From assembly GCF_002572525.1 (NCBI RefSeq), contig NZ_PDBS01000001.1, positions 1,364,001 to 1,428,000 of the forward strand: 64,000 bases of DNA, written 5' to 3'. The stretch's first letter is position 1, and every line of letters begins with the position of its first letter. Both the position numbers and the translations under genes were made by a program. Positions 33,762 to 42,429 of this stretch are shown here, in pieces. The stretch comes from Natrinema sp. CBA1119. Lineage in GTDB: Archaea; Halobacteriota; Halobacteria; Halobacteriales; Natrialbaceae. Under the pieces are notes generated by a model. It made no database searches and was not told the origin of the DNA. It saw nothing but the letters and a program-made list of their open reading frames with translations.

Positions 33762-34634
33762 ATGGATGTCCTGGTCGCGGGCGGTTCGGGATTCATCGGT
33801 CAGGCGCTGTGTCGCGTCTTGGTCGATCGCGGCCACGAGGTTACAGCAGCATCGCGGACGCCCGATGCGGACGGTCTCCCGGCTGCCGTCGAGACGGCCG
33901 TCGCCGACGTGACTGACTCGAATCTCGAGGAAGTTGTCGACGGTCACGACGCAGTCGTCAACCTCGTTGCGCTCCCGTCGCACGTCCAGCCGCGAGGGCA
34001 GAGCCACGAAGCCGTTCATTTCGAGGGGACCCGTCACCTCGTGGCGGCCGCCGAACGAACCGGGGTCGAGCGGTTCGTCCAACTGAGCGGACTGGGCGTC
34101 GAGTCGGGCGTCGATACGGCCTACTTCCGAGCGAAGCGGCGGGCCGAACGCGTCGTCCGCGACGCCGACCTCGAGTGGGTGATCTACCGTCCGTCGGTCG
34201 TCTTCGGCGACGGCTGTGCGTTCATCCCGTTCGTCGAACGGCTATCTCCGCCGCTGGTCACGCTGCTGCCGGGGGGCGAACGGACGTGGCTCCAGCCGAT
34301 CTGGGTCGACGACCTCGCGCCGATGCTCGCGGACGGCCTCGAGGACGACCGCCACGTCGGCCAGTGCTACGAGATCGGCGGCCCCGAACGGCTCACGCTC
34401 GCCGAGACGGTCAGCCGGATTCGTGGCGGGGGAGCCGTTGTGTCGATCCCGATGGGGTTGGCCGCGATCGCGGCGATCCTCGTCGACCCCATCCCCTGGG
34501 TTCCGTTCGGCCGCGACCAGTATCGCGTGCTAGGGCTGGACAACACGACCGCGGACAACGACGCCACGGAATTCGGGGTATCGTCGAAATCGCTCCGAAC
34601 GTTGTCGGCGTACCTGGCCGACGAGCACCGATAG
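33762..34634 (+). CDS. NAD(P)-binding SDR-type protein (NDUFA9-like)
   Basis: The ATG at 33762 gives a 290-residue extended short-chain-dehydrogenase beginning MDVLVAGGSGFIGQALCRVL with the GGxGFIG nucleotide motif, followed by VVNLVALPSH, QLSGLGVESG and YFRAKRRAERVVRDADLEWV. There is no YxxxK catalytic pair in the classical position, which fits the atypical NmrA/NDUFA9 branch. These proteins often bind NADPH without strong catalysis. It precedes the DUF4166 gene by 85 bp and may be co-transcribed with it and the YndJ-like gene. Confidence 0.85.
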   Translation: MDVLVAGGSGFIGQALCRVLVDRGHEVTAASRTPDADGLPAAVETAVADVTDSNLEEVVDGHDAVVNLVALPSHVQPRGQSHEAVHFEGTRHLVAAAERTGVERFVQLSGLGVESGVDTAYFRAKRRAERVVRDADLEWVIYRPSVVFGDGCAFIPFVERLSPPLVTLLPGGERTWLQPIWVDDLAPMLADGLEDDRHVGQCYEIGGPERLTLAETVSRIRGGGAVVSIPMGLAAIAAILVDPIPWVPFGRDQYRVLGLDNTTADNDATEFGVSSKSLRTLSAYLADEHR

Positions 34635-34719
34635 CGCTACGACATCGATCGAGATATGATTCCAAAACGCACTGAGACCCACCGACTGACAGCGTTCACC
34701 GGAGGAACGGGGGAGAGTC

Positions 34720-35397
34720 GTGACCGGGCTGTTCGAGCGCGGGGTCGGCGACGCGTGGCGGACGCTCCATCCCCGCGTCCGCGATCGGTACGGCCTCGAG
34801 TCAGGCGCGGGCCGCGAGGCGGTGGGCGTCGGCCGAATGCACGAACTCGATCGGAGCCCCCTCGCAGTGCCGGCCCTCTGGCTCGGAACGCTCGACGACT
34901 TCCTCTTCCCAGAGCGGGGGGCCGACGTTCCGTTCACGATCGTCACGGAGCCGTTCGTCGACGACGAGGGCACCGAAGCGCTCGTCCTTCGCCGGCGCTT
35001 TGAGACATCGCCGCCCCGGACGTTCGTGGATACGCTCCGATGGAACCCTGCTCGAGGCTGTCTCACTGACCTCTTCGGGCGGCATGGGCGCGTCGCGGCC
35101 GATCTCCACATCTCGGCCGAGGACGGCGCGCTGGCGCTCTCGATCGGCACGCAGTGGCTTCGGGTCGGCGGACGGTACCTCGAGGTTCCCCCTCCGTTCT
35201 CGGCCGACGGCCACCTTCGTGACTGGTACGACGACGGCGAAAACCGGTTTCGCGTTTCGGCCACGATCACCAATCCTGTCGTCGGAACCGTCTTCGAATA
35301 TCAGGGCGCGTTCGAGACCGAGTTTCGACCGCTCGAGGACGACGCTCCGTCTCCGTCAGCCCTCGGCGGAGTCGCTCTGCCGGGTGAGAACGCGTGA
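34720..35397 (+). CDS. DUF4166 domain protein
   Basis: The GTG at 34720 starts a 225-residue protein with LHPRVRDRYGLESGAGREAV, the DUF4166 pattern, then paired strand-rich segments (FTIVTEPFVDDEGTEALVL, TFVDTLRWNPARGCLTDLFG, LRVGGRYLEVPPPFSADGHL). Function is not established. Its stop overlaps the next gene's start by four bases. In some bacteria DUF4166 is fused to a YndJ-like membrane protein, and here the same two parts are adjacent genes. Confidence 0.82.
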   Translation: MTGLFERGVGDAWRTLHPRVRDRYGLESGAGREAVGVGRMHELDRSPLAVPALWLGTLDDFLFPERGADVPFTIVTEPFVDDEGTEALVLRRRFETSPPRTFVDTLRWNPARGCLTDLFGRHGRVAADLHISAEDGALALSIGTQWLRVGGRYLEVPPPFSADGHLRDWYDDGENRFRVSATITNPVVGTVFEYQGAFETEFRPLEDDAPSPSALGGVALPGENA

Positions 35398-36419
35398 GTG
35401 ATCGCGAGCCAGCCGCTGCTCGAGAGCCAGTCCCGACGACGAGTGTCTGCCCTCGCCCTCGATTCGCCGGTCGGCGCGTTACCGACCTGAGCGCGGTAGC
35501 GGGTAGCGTCATCTGGCTGGGACTCGTCGCCGGGACGATCGATGGGACGATTCCGATCGCTCCCGTAGCGCTGTACGTGGCGCTCGCCGCGCTCGTCCTC
35601 GTCCCGCTCGGTTTCGGTGTAGTCGAGATTCCTCGAGACGGGACTGCTGTGACGGTTCCGTATCGAGCTGCCGTCGTCGGGCAGGGCCCGGCCGCGCTGG
35701 CGCTCGTTGCCGCCCTCGCCGCGCCGCAGGGGTCGCTCGTTGCAGTGGCGCTCACCCTCCCGTGGCTCTGCGTTACCGGTTCGATCGCGCTCTGTGGACT
35801 CGGGCGGCTCACCGCCCGCGGTGGCGGTCCGCTTCCCGAACTCGCGATCGACGCCGGCCTGCTGTACGTGCCGGTCGCCGCCACGTTTCTCTGCATGCAC
35901 GCGGCCGGTGTCAGTCTCCGGTTCGCGCCGATTATCGTCCTTCTGACGGGCGTCCACTTCCACTACGCCGGATTCGCGTTGCCACTCGTCGTCGGCCTGA
36001 CGGGTCGAATTCTGACGGAAGACGACGGAACGTTCCCGGCGACGATCACGGGACGGGCAACGGCCGCGGCGACGGTCGTCATCGTCGTCGGCATCCTCCT
36101 GATCGCGGTCGGGATCACGTTCTCACCGCTGGTCGAGGTCGTCGCAGTCGTCGCCTTCACGGTCGCCGTCGCGGGATTCGCGATCCGCCTCCTCCGTGAC
36201 GTCGTTCCCGCCGTGGCGCGACTGCCGGGACTGTTGCTCGCCGTCGCCGCGCTGTCGATCTGCTGGACGATGGCGCTGGCGCTCGCCTTCGCGTCCGCCT
36301 CGCTTCCCGGAACGCCGTCGCTCATCACGATCCCCGAGATGATCCGCTGGCATGGGAGCGTCAATGCCTTCGGATTTGCGCTCCCGGCCCTGCTCGCCGT
36401 CCGACTGCTCGAGGGCTGA
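35394..36419 (+). CDS. YndJ-like multi-pass membrane protein
   Basis: The 341-residue protein (GTG start) has about ten hydrophobic segments, among them AVAGSVIWLGLVAGTI, APVALYVALAALVLVPLGFG and TFLCMHAAGVSLRFAPIIVL. The LTGVHFHYAGFALPLVVGL segment is characteristic of YndJ-like proteins. The function is unknown; the conserved HFHYAG histidines suggest metal or haem binding. It is translationally coupled to the DUF4166 gene and follows the NAD-binding gene, so the three may be one membrane-associated redox unit. Confidence 0.82.
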   Translation: MSDREPAAAREPVPTTSVCPRPRFAGRRVTDLSAVAGSVIWLGLVAGTIDGTIPIAPVALYVALAALVLVPLGFGVVEIPRDGTAVTVPYRAAVVGQGPAALALVAALAAPQGSLVAVALTLPWLCVTGSIALCGLGRLTARGGGPLPELAIDAGLLYVPVAATFLCMHAAGVSLRFAPIIVLLTGVHFHYAGFALPLVVGLTGRILTEDDGTFPATITGRATAAATVVIVVGILLIAVGITFSPLVEVVAVVAFTVAVAGFAIRLLRDVVPAVARLPGLLLAVAALSICWTMALALAFASASLPGTPSLITIPEMIRWHGSVNAFGFALPALLAVRLLEG

Positions 36420-36453
36420 TTCGTAGCGAAAAGAGCAGGCCGTCGAGGCATCG

Positions 36454-37197
36454 TTACGGTTTGCGCGCCGACGTTGCCGCCACGGTCTCCCGGGCGAGCG
36501 CGTCGAACGTCGCTTCGTCGGGCACCACGTCGACGTCGATCCCCCGTTCGGCTGCCGTTTCCGCCGTCGGTTCGCCGATGACGCCGACGACGGCGTCTGC
36601 GAGTCCCTCGAGCGCCGCCTCCCGAACGCCCGCCTCCGCGGCGGCCTCGAGGAAGTGTTCGACGGTCAGCGACGAGGTGAAACAGACGGCGTCGAGCCCG
36701 ACCTCGGCGGCCAGCTCGGCCGACTCGCCGCTACCGCCGGGCCGAACTAGCCGATAGAGAACCGTTTCGTGGACGTACGCGCCCGCGTCCTCGAACCCCT
36801 CGAGCAACACCGGGCTGCCGTGATCGCTGCGGGCGACTTCGACGCGCGCGCCGTCGATCTCGCGTTCCAGTGCGGCGACCAGCCCGCTCGAGGTGAACTT
36901 CTCGGGAACGATATCGACCGCGTACCCTTCCTCTCGGAGCGCGTCCGCCGTCGCGGGGCCGATCGCACAGACGGTCTCGCCGTCCGGCTCCCACCCCGCT
37001 TCGGAGACGAGTTCGGCTCCGGTCTTGCTCGTGAAAATCACGTACTCGGCGTCGGTTCGTGGCGTCGCGTCGGTCGGTTCGACGGCCAGCATCGGATCCG
37101 CGACCGGCTCCGCGCCGAGCTCCGAAAGCAGGTCGACGGCTCGCTCGAGGCGGTCGTCGTCGGGCCGGAAAACGGCCACTGTGGGTGCGTCGCTCAT
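36454..37197 (-). CDS. hemD: Uroporphyrinogen-III synthase HemD
   Basis: The ATG at 37197 gives a 247-residue protein with the two-domain HemD outline: VAVFRPDDDRLERAVDLLSE, YVIFTSKTGAELVSEAGW, VCAIGPATADALREEG, DAVCFTSSLTVEHFLEAAAE, GVIGEPTAETAAERGIDVDV. HemD sequences are poorly conserved, but these blocks and the neighbours make it secure. It cyclises hydroxymethylbilane with inversion of ring D. It follows the SUMT gene by four bases. Confidence 0.92.
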   Translation of the reverse strand: MSDAPTVAVFRPDDDRLERAVDLLSELGAEPVADPMLAVEPTDATPRTDAEYVIFTSKTGAELVSEAGWEPDGETVCAIGPATADALREEGYAVDIVPEKFTSSGLVAALEREIDGARVEVARSDHGSPVLLEGFEDAGAYVHETVLYRLVRPGGSGESAELAAEVGLDAVCFTSSLTVEHFLEAAAEAGVREAALEGLADAVVGVIGEPTAETAAERGIDVDVVPDEATFDALARETVAATSARKP

Positions 37198-37201
37198 CGG
37201 C

Positions 37202-38014
37202 TCAGTCCCCACTCTCGGCCGTCTCGTCGGCGGCTGCGCCGTAGTCGTTTTGCAGAAAGTCGACGACCGACTCGCGCGTTCCCGCGACGTCACCGATCAC
37301 CGTCACCGCGGGCGGTTCGATACCTGCCTCGTCGCGGGCGTCGACGATCGTCTCGAGGGTGCCCGTCGCGACCCGCTGGCCGGGCCAGGTGCCCCGTTCG
37401 ACGAGCGCAACCGGCGTCTCGGGGGCCATCCCGGCCTCGAGCAGCGCCGCGGTGTAGTCCGGAAGCCGGCCCACCCCCATCAGGACGACGATGGTGCCGC
37501 CGGTCGCGGCTAACGCCTTCCAGTCGACCGCCGACTCCTCCTTGGTCGGGTCCTCGTGGCCCGTGACGAAGGAGACGGAGGAAGCGTGATCGCGGTGCGT
37601 GACCGGGATGCCGGCCACCGCTGGCGCGGCGATCGCCGAGGTGACCGCGGGCACGACCTCGAAGGGCACCTCGTGGGCCGCGAGATACTCCGCTTCCTCG
37701 CCGCCGCGGCCGAAGACGAAGGAGTCGCCGCCCTTCAGCCGGACGATGGACTTGCCCTCGCGAGCCAGTTCGACCAGCCGCTCGTTGATCTCGGACTGGG
37801 GCGTGCGTTCGCCGCCCGCCCGCTTTCCGACGTCTTCGCGGCGCTCCTCGGGGAGCGTGTCGATGATTTCGGGACCGGGAAGCTTGTCGTGGAGGACGAC
37901 GTCCGCGGCCTCGAGCAGGCGGTTCGCCTTGACGGTGAGGAGGTCGGGATCGCCGGGGCCGCTGCCGACGAGGTAGACGGTACCGGGGTCGGCCTCGATA
38001 TCGGGTCTTGACAT
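37202..38014 (-). CDS. cobA: Uroporphyrinogen-III C-methyltransferase (SUMT)
   Basis: The 270-residue methyltransferase has the full SUMT signature: VYLVGSGPGDPDLLTVKANR, GGERTPQSEINERL, RLKGGDSFVFGRGGEEAEYL, VVPAVTSAIAAPAVAGIPVT, DHASSVSFVTGHEDP and GRLPDYTAALLEAGM. It adds two methyl groups from SAM to uroporphyrinogen III to give precorrin-2, the branch to siroheme, cobalamin and, in haloarchaea, siroheme-dependent haem synthesis. It lies between hemC and hemD with 14-base and 4-base spacers. Confidence 0.95.
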   Translation of the reverse strand: MSRPDIEADPGTVYLVGSGPGDPDLLTVKANRLLEAADVVLHDKLPGPEIIDTLPEERREDVGKRAGGERTPQSEINERLVELAREGKSIVRLKGGDSFVFGRGGEEAEYLAAHEVPFEVVPAVTSAIAAPAVAGIPVTHRDHASSVSFVTGHEDPTKEESAVDWKALAATGGTIVVLMGVGRLPDYTAALLEAGMAPETPVALVERGTWPGQRVATGTLETIVDARDEAGIEPPAVTVIGDVAGTRESVVDFLQNDYGAAADETAESGD

Positions 38015-38028
38015 TTGGTACTCGCTAC

Positions 38029-39168
38029 CTACTTCCCCTCGGGTTTATCTTCCTCGGAGACACCGCCGTCGTCGCTCTCGGCGTCATCGCGGGCCCCCTC
38101 GATCAGTTCGGCTGCGCCGCGGTCCGCGAGATCCCGCGCGAACTCGCGGGCGGCCTCCGCGTGGGTTTCGACCGGCAGATCTCGGCTCCCGGCCACCGAT
38201 TCCTCGCCGTCGCGGTCGAAGACGCTCACGGTCGCGTGGACGTGCTCGCCCTGGACGAGCGCGTAGATGCCGATCGGCGCGATACAGCCCCCGCCGAGCT
38301 CCGCCAGAATCGTTCGCTCGACGGTCGTCTCGACGCGGCTCCGCGGGTAGTCGATCGCAGTCTGGATATCGCGTGCCGTCTCGCCGTCCCGAGCGGTCAC
38401 CGCGAGCGCTCCCTGTCCCGGTGCCGGGACGAACGTCGACGTCGGTAGCTCCTGATAGTCGACGTAGTGGGCGAGCCCGCTGCGCTCGAGGCCCGCCTGC
38501 GCGAGGACGATCGCGTCGTACGACGTCTCGATCTCTCGACCGAGCGCGCCCTTCTCGAGTTCCGAGAGGTCGTCGAACCACTCGTCGGTGGTGCGGTCGT
38601 ACTCGGCCTCGAAGTCCTCGTCCCCGGTATTCCCCTTCCGCTCCTTGTCCGCTTCCGTCCGCTGCTGGTGTTCGTCCTGCAGCGCGGGTGCGAGCAGCTT
38701 CTCGAGACGCGTGTCGACGTTCCCGCGCAGGGGCTCGACCGTGAGGTCGTCGCGTTCCGAGAGCAGTTGCGCGCGCCGGCGCAGACTCGAGGTGCCGACG
38801 GTCGCGCCCGCGGGCAGTTCCTCGAGCGTCGCTCCGTCGGGCGTGACGAGCGCGTCGCCCGGCCGCCCTCGCTCAGGAACTGCGGCGGTCACGAGTTCCT
38901 CGGGCTGTTCGGTCGGCATATCTTTCATCGAGTGGATCGCGCCGTCGAGATCCTCCTCGAGGACGCGCTCGTCGAGTTCGCGGACGAACGCGCCGGTCTT
39001 CCCGAGCCGGTGGATCAACTCGTCTCTGATCTGGTCGCCCGTCGTCTCTACGGTGACGAGTTCGACCTCGTACCGGTGGTCTTCCAGGGCCTCTTTCACC
39101 AGCGAGGCCTGTCGCCGGGCGAGTGCGGACCCCCTCGTCGCCAGTCGCAGCGTCCCGTGCGTTCTCAT
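38029..39168 (-). CDS. hemC: Hydroxymethylbilane synthase HemC with internal insert
   Basis: The ATG at 39168 gives a 379-residue protein beginning MRTHGTLRLATRGSALARRQ. Family motifs include HSMKDMPTEQPEEL and the dipyrromethane-cofactor cysteine in GGGCIAPIGIYA. It is longer than the usual 310 residues because about 50 acidic, charged residues (around positions 165-220, LQDEHQQRTEADKERKGN and following) are inserted between DTRLEKL and YDAIVLAQAGLERSGL. It polymerises four porphobilinogen units. It is the first gene of hemC-cobA-hemD. The earlier in-frame start adds 24 residues with no similarity. Confidence 0.95.
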   Translation of the reverse strand: MRTHGTLRLATRGSALARRQASLVKEALEDHRYEVELVTVETTGDQIRDELIHRLGKTGAFVRELDERVLEEDLDGAIHSMKDMPTEQPEELVTAAVPERGRPGDALVTPDGATLEELPAGATVGTSSLRRRAQLLSERDDLTVEPLRGNVDTRLEKLLAPALQDEHQQRTEADKERKGNTGDEDFEAEYDRTTDEWFDDLSELEKGALGREIETSYDAIVLAQAGLERSGLAHYVDYQELPTSTFVPAPGQGALAVTARDGETARDIQTAIDYPRSRVETTVERTILAELGGGCIAPIGIYALVQGEHVHATVSVFDRDGEESVAGSRDLPVETHAEAAREFARDLADRGAAELIEGARDDAESDDGGVSEEDKPEGK

Positions 39169-39303
39169 AGGAGTCAGTCGGTGCCTCGAGTTGAAAAGCG
39201 CACGCTTGTCCGACGCGAGAGTGGCGTGGACCGCCGACACTGAGGACTGCTGTCACGAACGGCGTTTCGAGGCGAGTCAGGCCGAATCCGGCGTGGAACC
39301 TCG

Positions 39304-39360
39304 ATTGTGTGGTGATCTCACACAATATTTTTGCGACACACGTTCGGCATGCTATTTATA
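39304..39360 (+). promoter_or_regulatory. Palindromic operator and TATA box of the haemoglobin gene
   Basis: A perfect inverted repeat attgtgtg (39304-39311) and cacacaat (39319-39326), 7 bases apart, lies upstream of the TATA box tatttata (39353-39360). The TATA is 28 bases before the ATG at 39388, implying a leaderless mRNA. The palindrome is about 27 bases upstream of the TATA, where an activator rather than a blocking repressor would be expected. A factor that senses nitric oxide or oxygen is a reasonable guess from the genes. Confidence 0.7.
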
Positions 39361-39387
39361 CTATTAGGGGCGGATAGATCCGATCGA

Positions 39388-39753
39388 ATGACGAAGACCC
39401 TCTACGAGCGACTCGGTGGCGAAGACGCGATCGCGGCGGTCGTCGACGAATTCTACGATCGCGTCATGGCGGACGAACAGGTCGCGGGCTACTTCGACGA
39501 CGTCGACATGCAGAAACAGCGGGCTCACCAGGCCCAGTTCATCAGTTCGGTCACCGGCGGCCCGGTCGAGTACGCCGGCGGCGAGATGAAAGCCGTCCAC
39601 GCGGAGATGGGCATCACCCCATCGGACTTTCAGGCGATCGCGACCCACCTCGACGACGCGCTCGCCGAGTTCGATGTCGGCGATGTCGACCGTGAGGCGG
39701 TCCTCGAGGAAATCGCGAGCTACCAGGGTGCGATCGTCACGGCCGCCGACTGA
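39388..39753 (+). CDS. Truncated haemoglobin (group I-like)
   Basis: The 121-residue protein from ATG 39388 begins MTKTLYERLGGEDAIAAVVD and has FYDRVMADEQVAGYFDDVDM, FISSVTGGPVEYAG and MKAVHAEMGI, in which His71 is the proximal haem ligand. It lacks the longer N-terminal extension of flavohaemoglobins. Such proteins bind O2 and NO and often turn NO to nitrate. It is preceded by a palindromic operator and followed 215 bp later by a nitric oxide reductase gene on the same strand, forming an NO-response pair. Confidence 0.93.
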   Translation: MTKTLYERLGGEDAIAAVVDEFYDRVMADEQVAGYFDDVDMQKQRAHQAQFISSVTGGPVEYAGGEMKAVHAEMGITPSDFQAIATHLDDALAEFDVGDVDREAVLEEIASYQGAIVTAAD

Positions 39754-39811
39754 GCCCGCCCGTCGGATCGGTCCGTAACGGCGAGACGCGACGCGCTTCG
39801 TTTGTCTCGAC

Positions 39812-39857
39812 GGAGAGATAACGGGTGTGTGACGGGAGAGATAACGGATGTGTGACG
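39812..39857 (+). repeat. 23-bp direct repeat upstream of the NO reductase
   Basis: Two adjacent 23-base units (39812-39834 and 39835-39857) with ggagagataacgg then (g/a)tgtgtgacg differ at one base. They lie about 110-160 bases before the qNOR start, in the region where regulators bind. The tgtgtgac half may be related to the tgtgtg arms of the haemoglobin operator, but similarity is short. Confidence 0.7.
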
Positions 39858-39968
39858 GCTACGAGTTCTCACCACCTCATCGCTGTCACGAACACGTTCG
39901 CCTCCTTTTCCATATCGTCGGAATTCACGGGCCGTTTGACGGGGCTTTCTACGCGAGTTGTAGCTGTC

Positions 39969-42287
39969 ATGCAGATATCCAGAAAGCAACTCGCTACGTT
40001 CCTCGCGACGATTTTCGTCGTGAATCTCGTCGTCATGGGCGGCGGGGCGTGGCTCTCCTACGCGAACGAACCGGAGATTCCCGACACCATCGTCGGCCCG
40101 GACGACGAAACGGTCGCGACGAGCGACGACGTCCAGTCCGGGAAGGCGGTCTTTCAGGAGAATGGCCTGATGAACCAGGGCTCGATTCTGGGCCACGGCA
40201 GTTACTACGATACTGACTACACCGCCGACGCGCTCGAGTCGAAGACCGAACACATGCGCGAGTACTACGCCCGGGAGCGCCACGGCAAGAACTACTCGGC
40301 GCTAAATGCGTCGGTTCAGGCGGGAATCGACCAGGAAGTCCGACAGGAACTCCAGTCGAGTCAGTACCAGTCCGATCGGGTCGAGTACTCCGGCGCGGAG
40401 GTCTACGCCCACGAACAGGTCCGCGAGGAGTACGTCGAGCGCTACTACGAGGGCGACCGCGAGCGCGGGATTCCCGAGGGACAGGTGCCCAGCGTCGAGG
40501 AAGCCGAGGAGTTCGCCGACTTCGCGCTGTGGACCGCCTGGATCTCCCACACCGATCGCCCCGACTCCGAGGCGTCGTTCACCAACGACTGGCCGTACTC
40601 GCCCGCCGCGGGCAACGATGCGGGCGGGCCGGTGATGACCTGGAGCGTCATCGCGATGGTGTTGCTAGTCGGCGGTGCGGGGGTCGCGATTTGGCTCTAC
40701 CAGTCCGTCGAGATTCCCGAACCCGACGCGGCCGGCGTCTCGATCCCGCATCCCTCGGAGATCGACCTGACCCCGAGCCAGCTGTTGAGCACGCGATTCA
40801 TCCTGATCGGCGCGCTCCTCTTCGCCGCACAGACGTTCCTCGGCGGTTTGCTCGCCCACTACTACGTCGAGCGCGACGGCTTCTTCGGCCTCCGCGAAGC
40901 GATCGGGTTCGACATCCTCCAGTGGCTGCCCTGGTCGATCGCTCGGACCTGGCATATCGACCTCGGGATCCTCTGGATCGCCACGATGTGGCTCGGTGCG
41001 GGGCTGTTCCTCGCACCGCTCCTCACCGGTCGTGAACCCCCCAAACAGGCCCGCTACGTGAAGTGCCTGATCGTCGCGCTGCTGGTCGTCGCCGTCGGCG
41101 GGCTGGCCGGCATCTGGCTCGGGACGAACAACGTCTTCGACGGCCAGCTCTGGTGGCTGCTTGGCAACGAGGGACTCGAGTACCTCGAGATCGGCCGCGT
41201 CTGGCAGTTCGGGCTGCTGGCCGGCTTCCTCGGCTGGACCGCGCTCGTGGCCCGCGGGTTCAAGCCGCTGCTGGACCGCGAGCCCCGCTACGGGCTGGCA
41301 CACATGATCGTCTACGCGGGCGGCTCGATCGGCCTGCTGTTCGTCGCGGGCTTCCTCTACACGCCCCAGACCAACATCGTCACCACCGAGTTCTGGCGCT
41401 GGTGGGTCGTCCACATGTGGGTCGAAGGCGTCTTCGAGTTCTTCATCGTCGTCGTCATCGCGCTGACCCTGGTCTCGATGAACCTCCTCACCAAGAAATC
41501 CGCCGAGAAGGCCGTCATCTTCCAGGCCGCGCTCGTCATGGGCAGTGGGATCATCGGCGTCTCGCATCACTACTGGTGGGTCGGCCTCCCCGAAGCCTGG
41601 CTCCCCATCGGGAGCGTCTTCTCCACGCTCGAGTTCATTCCGCTCCTCTTTATCCTCTACGAGGCGCTGGGCCAGTACCGCGCGATGGACACCGCGGGGA
41701 CGGACTTCCCCTACCGGACGGCCTTCTACTTCATCGTCGCCTCGAGCGTCTGGAACTTCTTCGGGGCCGGCGTGATCGGCTTCTTCATCAACCTCCCGCT
41801 GATCAGCTACTACGAGACCGGGACCTACCTCACCGTCGCCCACGCCCACGGCGCGATGTTCGGCGCCTTCGGCCTCCTCGCGATGGGGATGGCCGTCTAC
41901 ATCCTCCAGCTGACCACCCGCGACGCACACTGGTCCGACCGCCGGCTGCGCTGGTCGTTCTGGTGCTGTAACGTCGGGCTGGCGCTGATGCTCTTCATGT
42001 CCCTGCTCCCCATCGGCTTCCTCCAGCTCGAGACCGCGTTCACCCAGAGCTACGCCGCGGCGCGCAGCCTCGAGTTCTACAACGGCGGGCTGATCCAGAC
42101 CCTGTTCTGGCTGCGCATGCCCGGCGATACGCTACTGATCGCCGGCGCGGTTCTCTTCGCCTGGGACGTCGGCGCGAAACTCCTCTTCCAGCGGAAGGCG
42201 ACCGCAACGGAGACGACCGGTCACGTCATCGCCGACCGGATCTTCGGCGACCACGACTCCCTCGAGTCGGTCAGCGACGACGACTGA
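39969..42287 (+). CDS. norB: Quinol-dependent nitric oxide reductase (qNOR)
   Basis: The ATG at 39969 yields a 772-residue membrane protein. The N-terminal part has one helix (LATFLATIFVVNLVVMGGGA) and a soluble domain of about 200 residues, then about 13 helices. Haem and iron ligands are visible: RTWHIDLGILW (about residue 327), HMWVEGVFEFF (about 480, with FeB-site histidine and glutamate), GVSHHYWWVG (about 531) and VAHAHGAMFG (about 623). The long N-terminal domain without a c-haem CxxCH motif marks the quinol-oxidising single-subunit type. It reduces 2 NO to N2O. It is preceded by the truncated haemoglobin and followed by a histidine kinase. Confidence 0.95.
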   Translation: MQISRKQLATFLATIFVVNLVVMGGGAWLSYANEPEIPDTIVGPDDETVATSDDVQSGKAVFQENGLMNQGSILGHGSYYDTDYTADALESKTEHMREYYARERHGKNYSALNASVQAGIDQEVRQELQSSQYQSDRVEYSGAEVYAHEQVREEYVERYYEGDRERGIPEGQVPSVEEAEEFADFALWTAWISHTDRPDSEASFTNDWPYSPAAGNDAGGPVMTWSVIAMVLLVGGAGVAIWLYQSVEIPEPDAAGVSIPHPSEIDLTPSQLLSTRFILIGALLFAAQTFLGGLLAHYYVERDGFFGLREAIGFDILQWLPWSIARTWHIDLGILWIATMWLGAGLFLAPLLTGREPPKQARYVKCLIVALLVVAVGGLAGIWLGTNNVFDGQLWWLLGNEGLEYLEIGRVWQFGLLAGFLGWTALVARGFKPLLDREPRYGLAHMIVYAGGSIGLLFVAGFLYTPQTNIVTTEFWRWWVVHMWVEGVFEFFIVVVIALTLVSMNLLTKKSAEKAVIFQAALVMGSGIIGVSHHYWWVGLPEAWLPIGSVFSTLEFIPLLFILYEALGQYRAMDTAGTDFPYRTAFYFIVASSVWNFFGAGVIGFFINLPLISYYETGTYLTVAHAHGAMFGAFGLLAMGMAVYILQLTTRDAHWSDRRLRWSFWCCNVGLALMLFMSLLPIGFLQLETAFTQSYAAARSLEFYNGGLIQTLFWLRMPGDTLLIAGAVLFAWDVGAKLLFQRKATATETTGHVIADRIFGDHDSLESVSDDD

Positions 42288-42429
42288 GACGGTCTGTCGT
42301 CCCGATCTACCGGAGCGATCGCAGGACGGTTCGCGGTTGCTCCGGAACTGACTGCCAACAGTCCGTATACGGCTCGAATCGATTTTCTTTTCAGGTCACG
42401 AACGGCCGTTACCGGCCCGTTAGAGGGGA

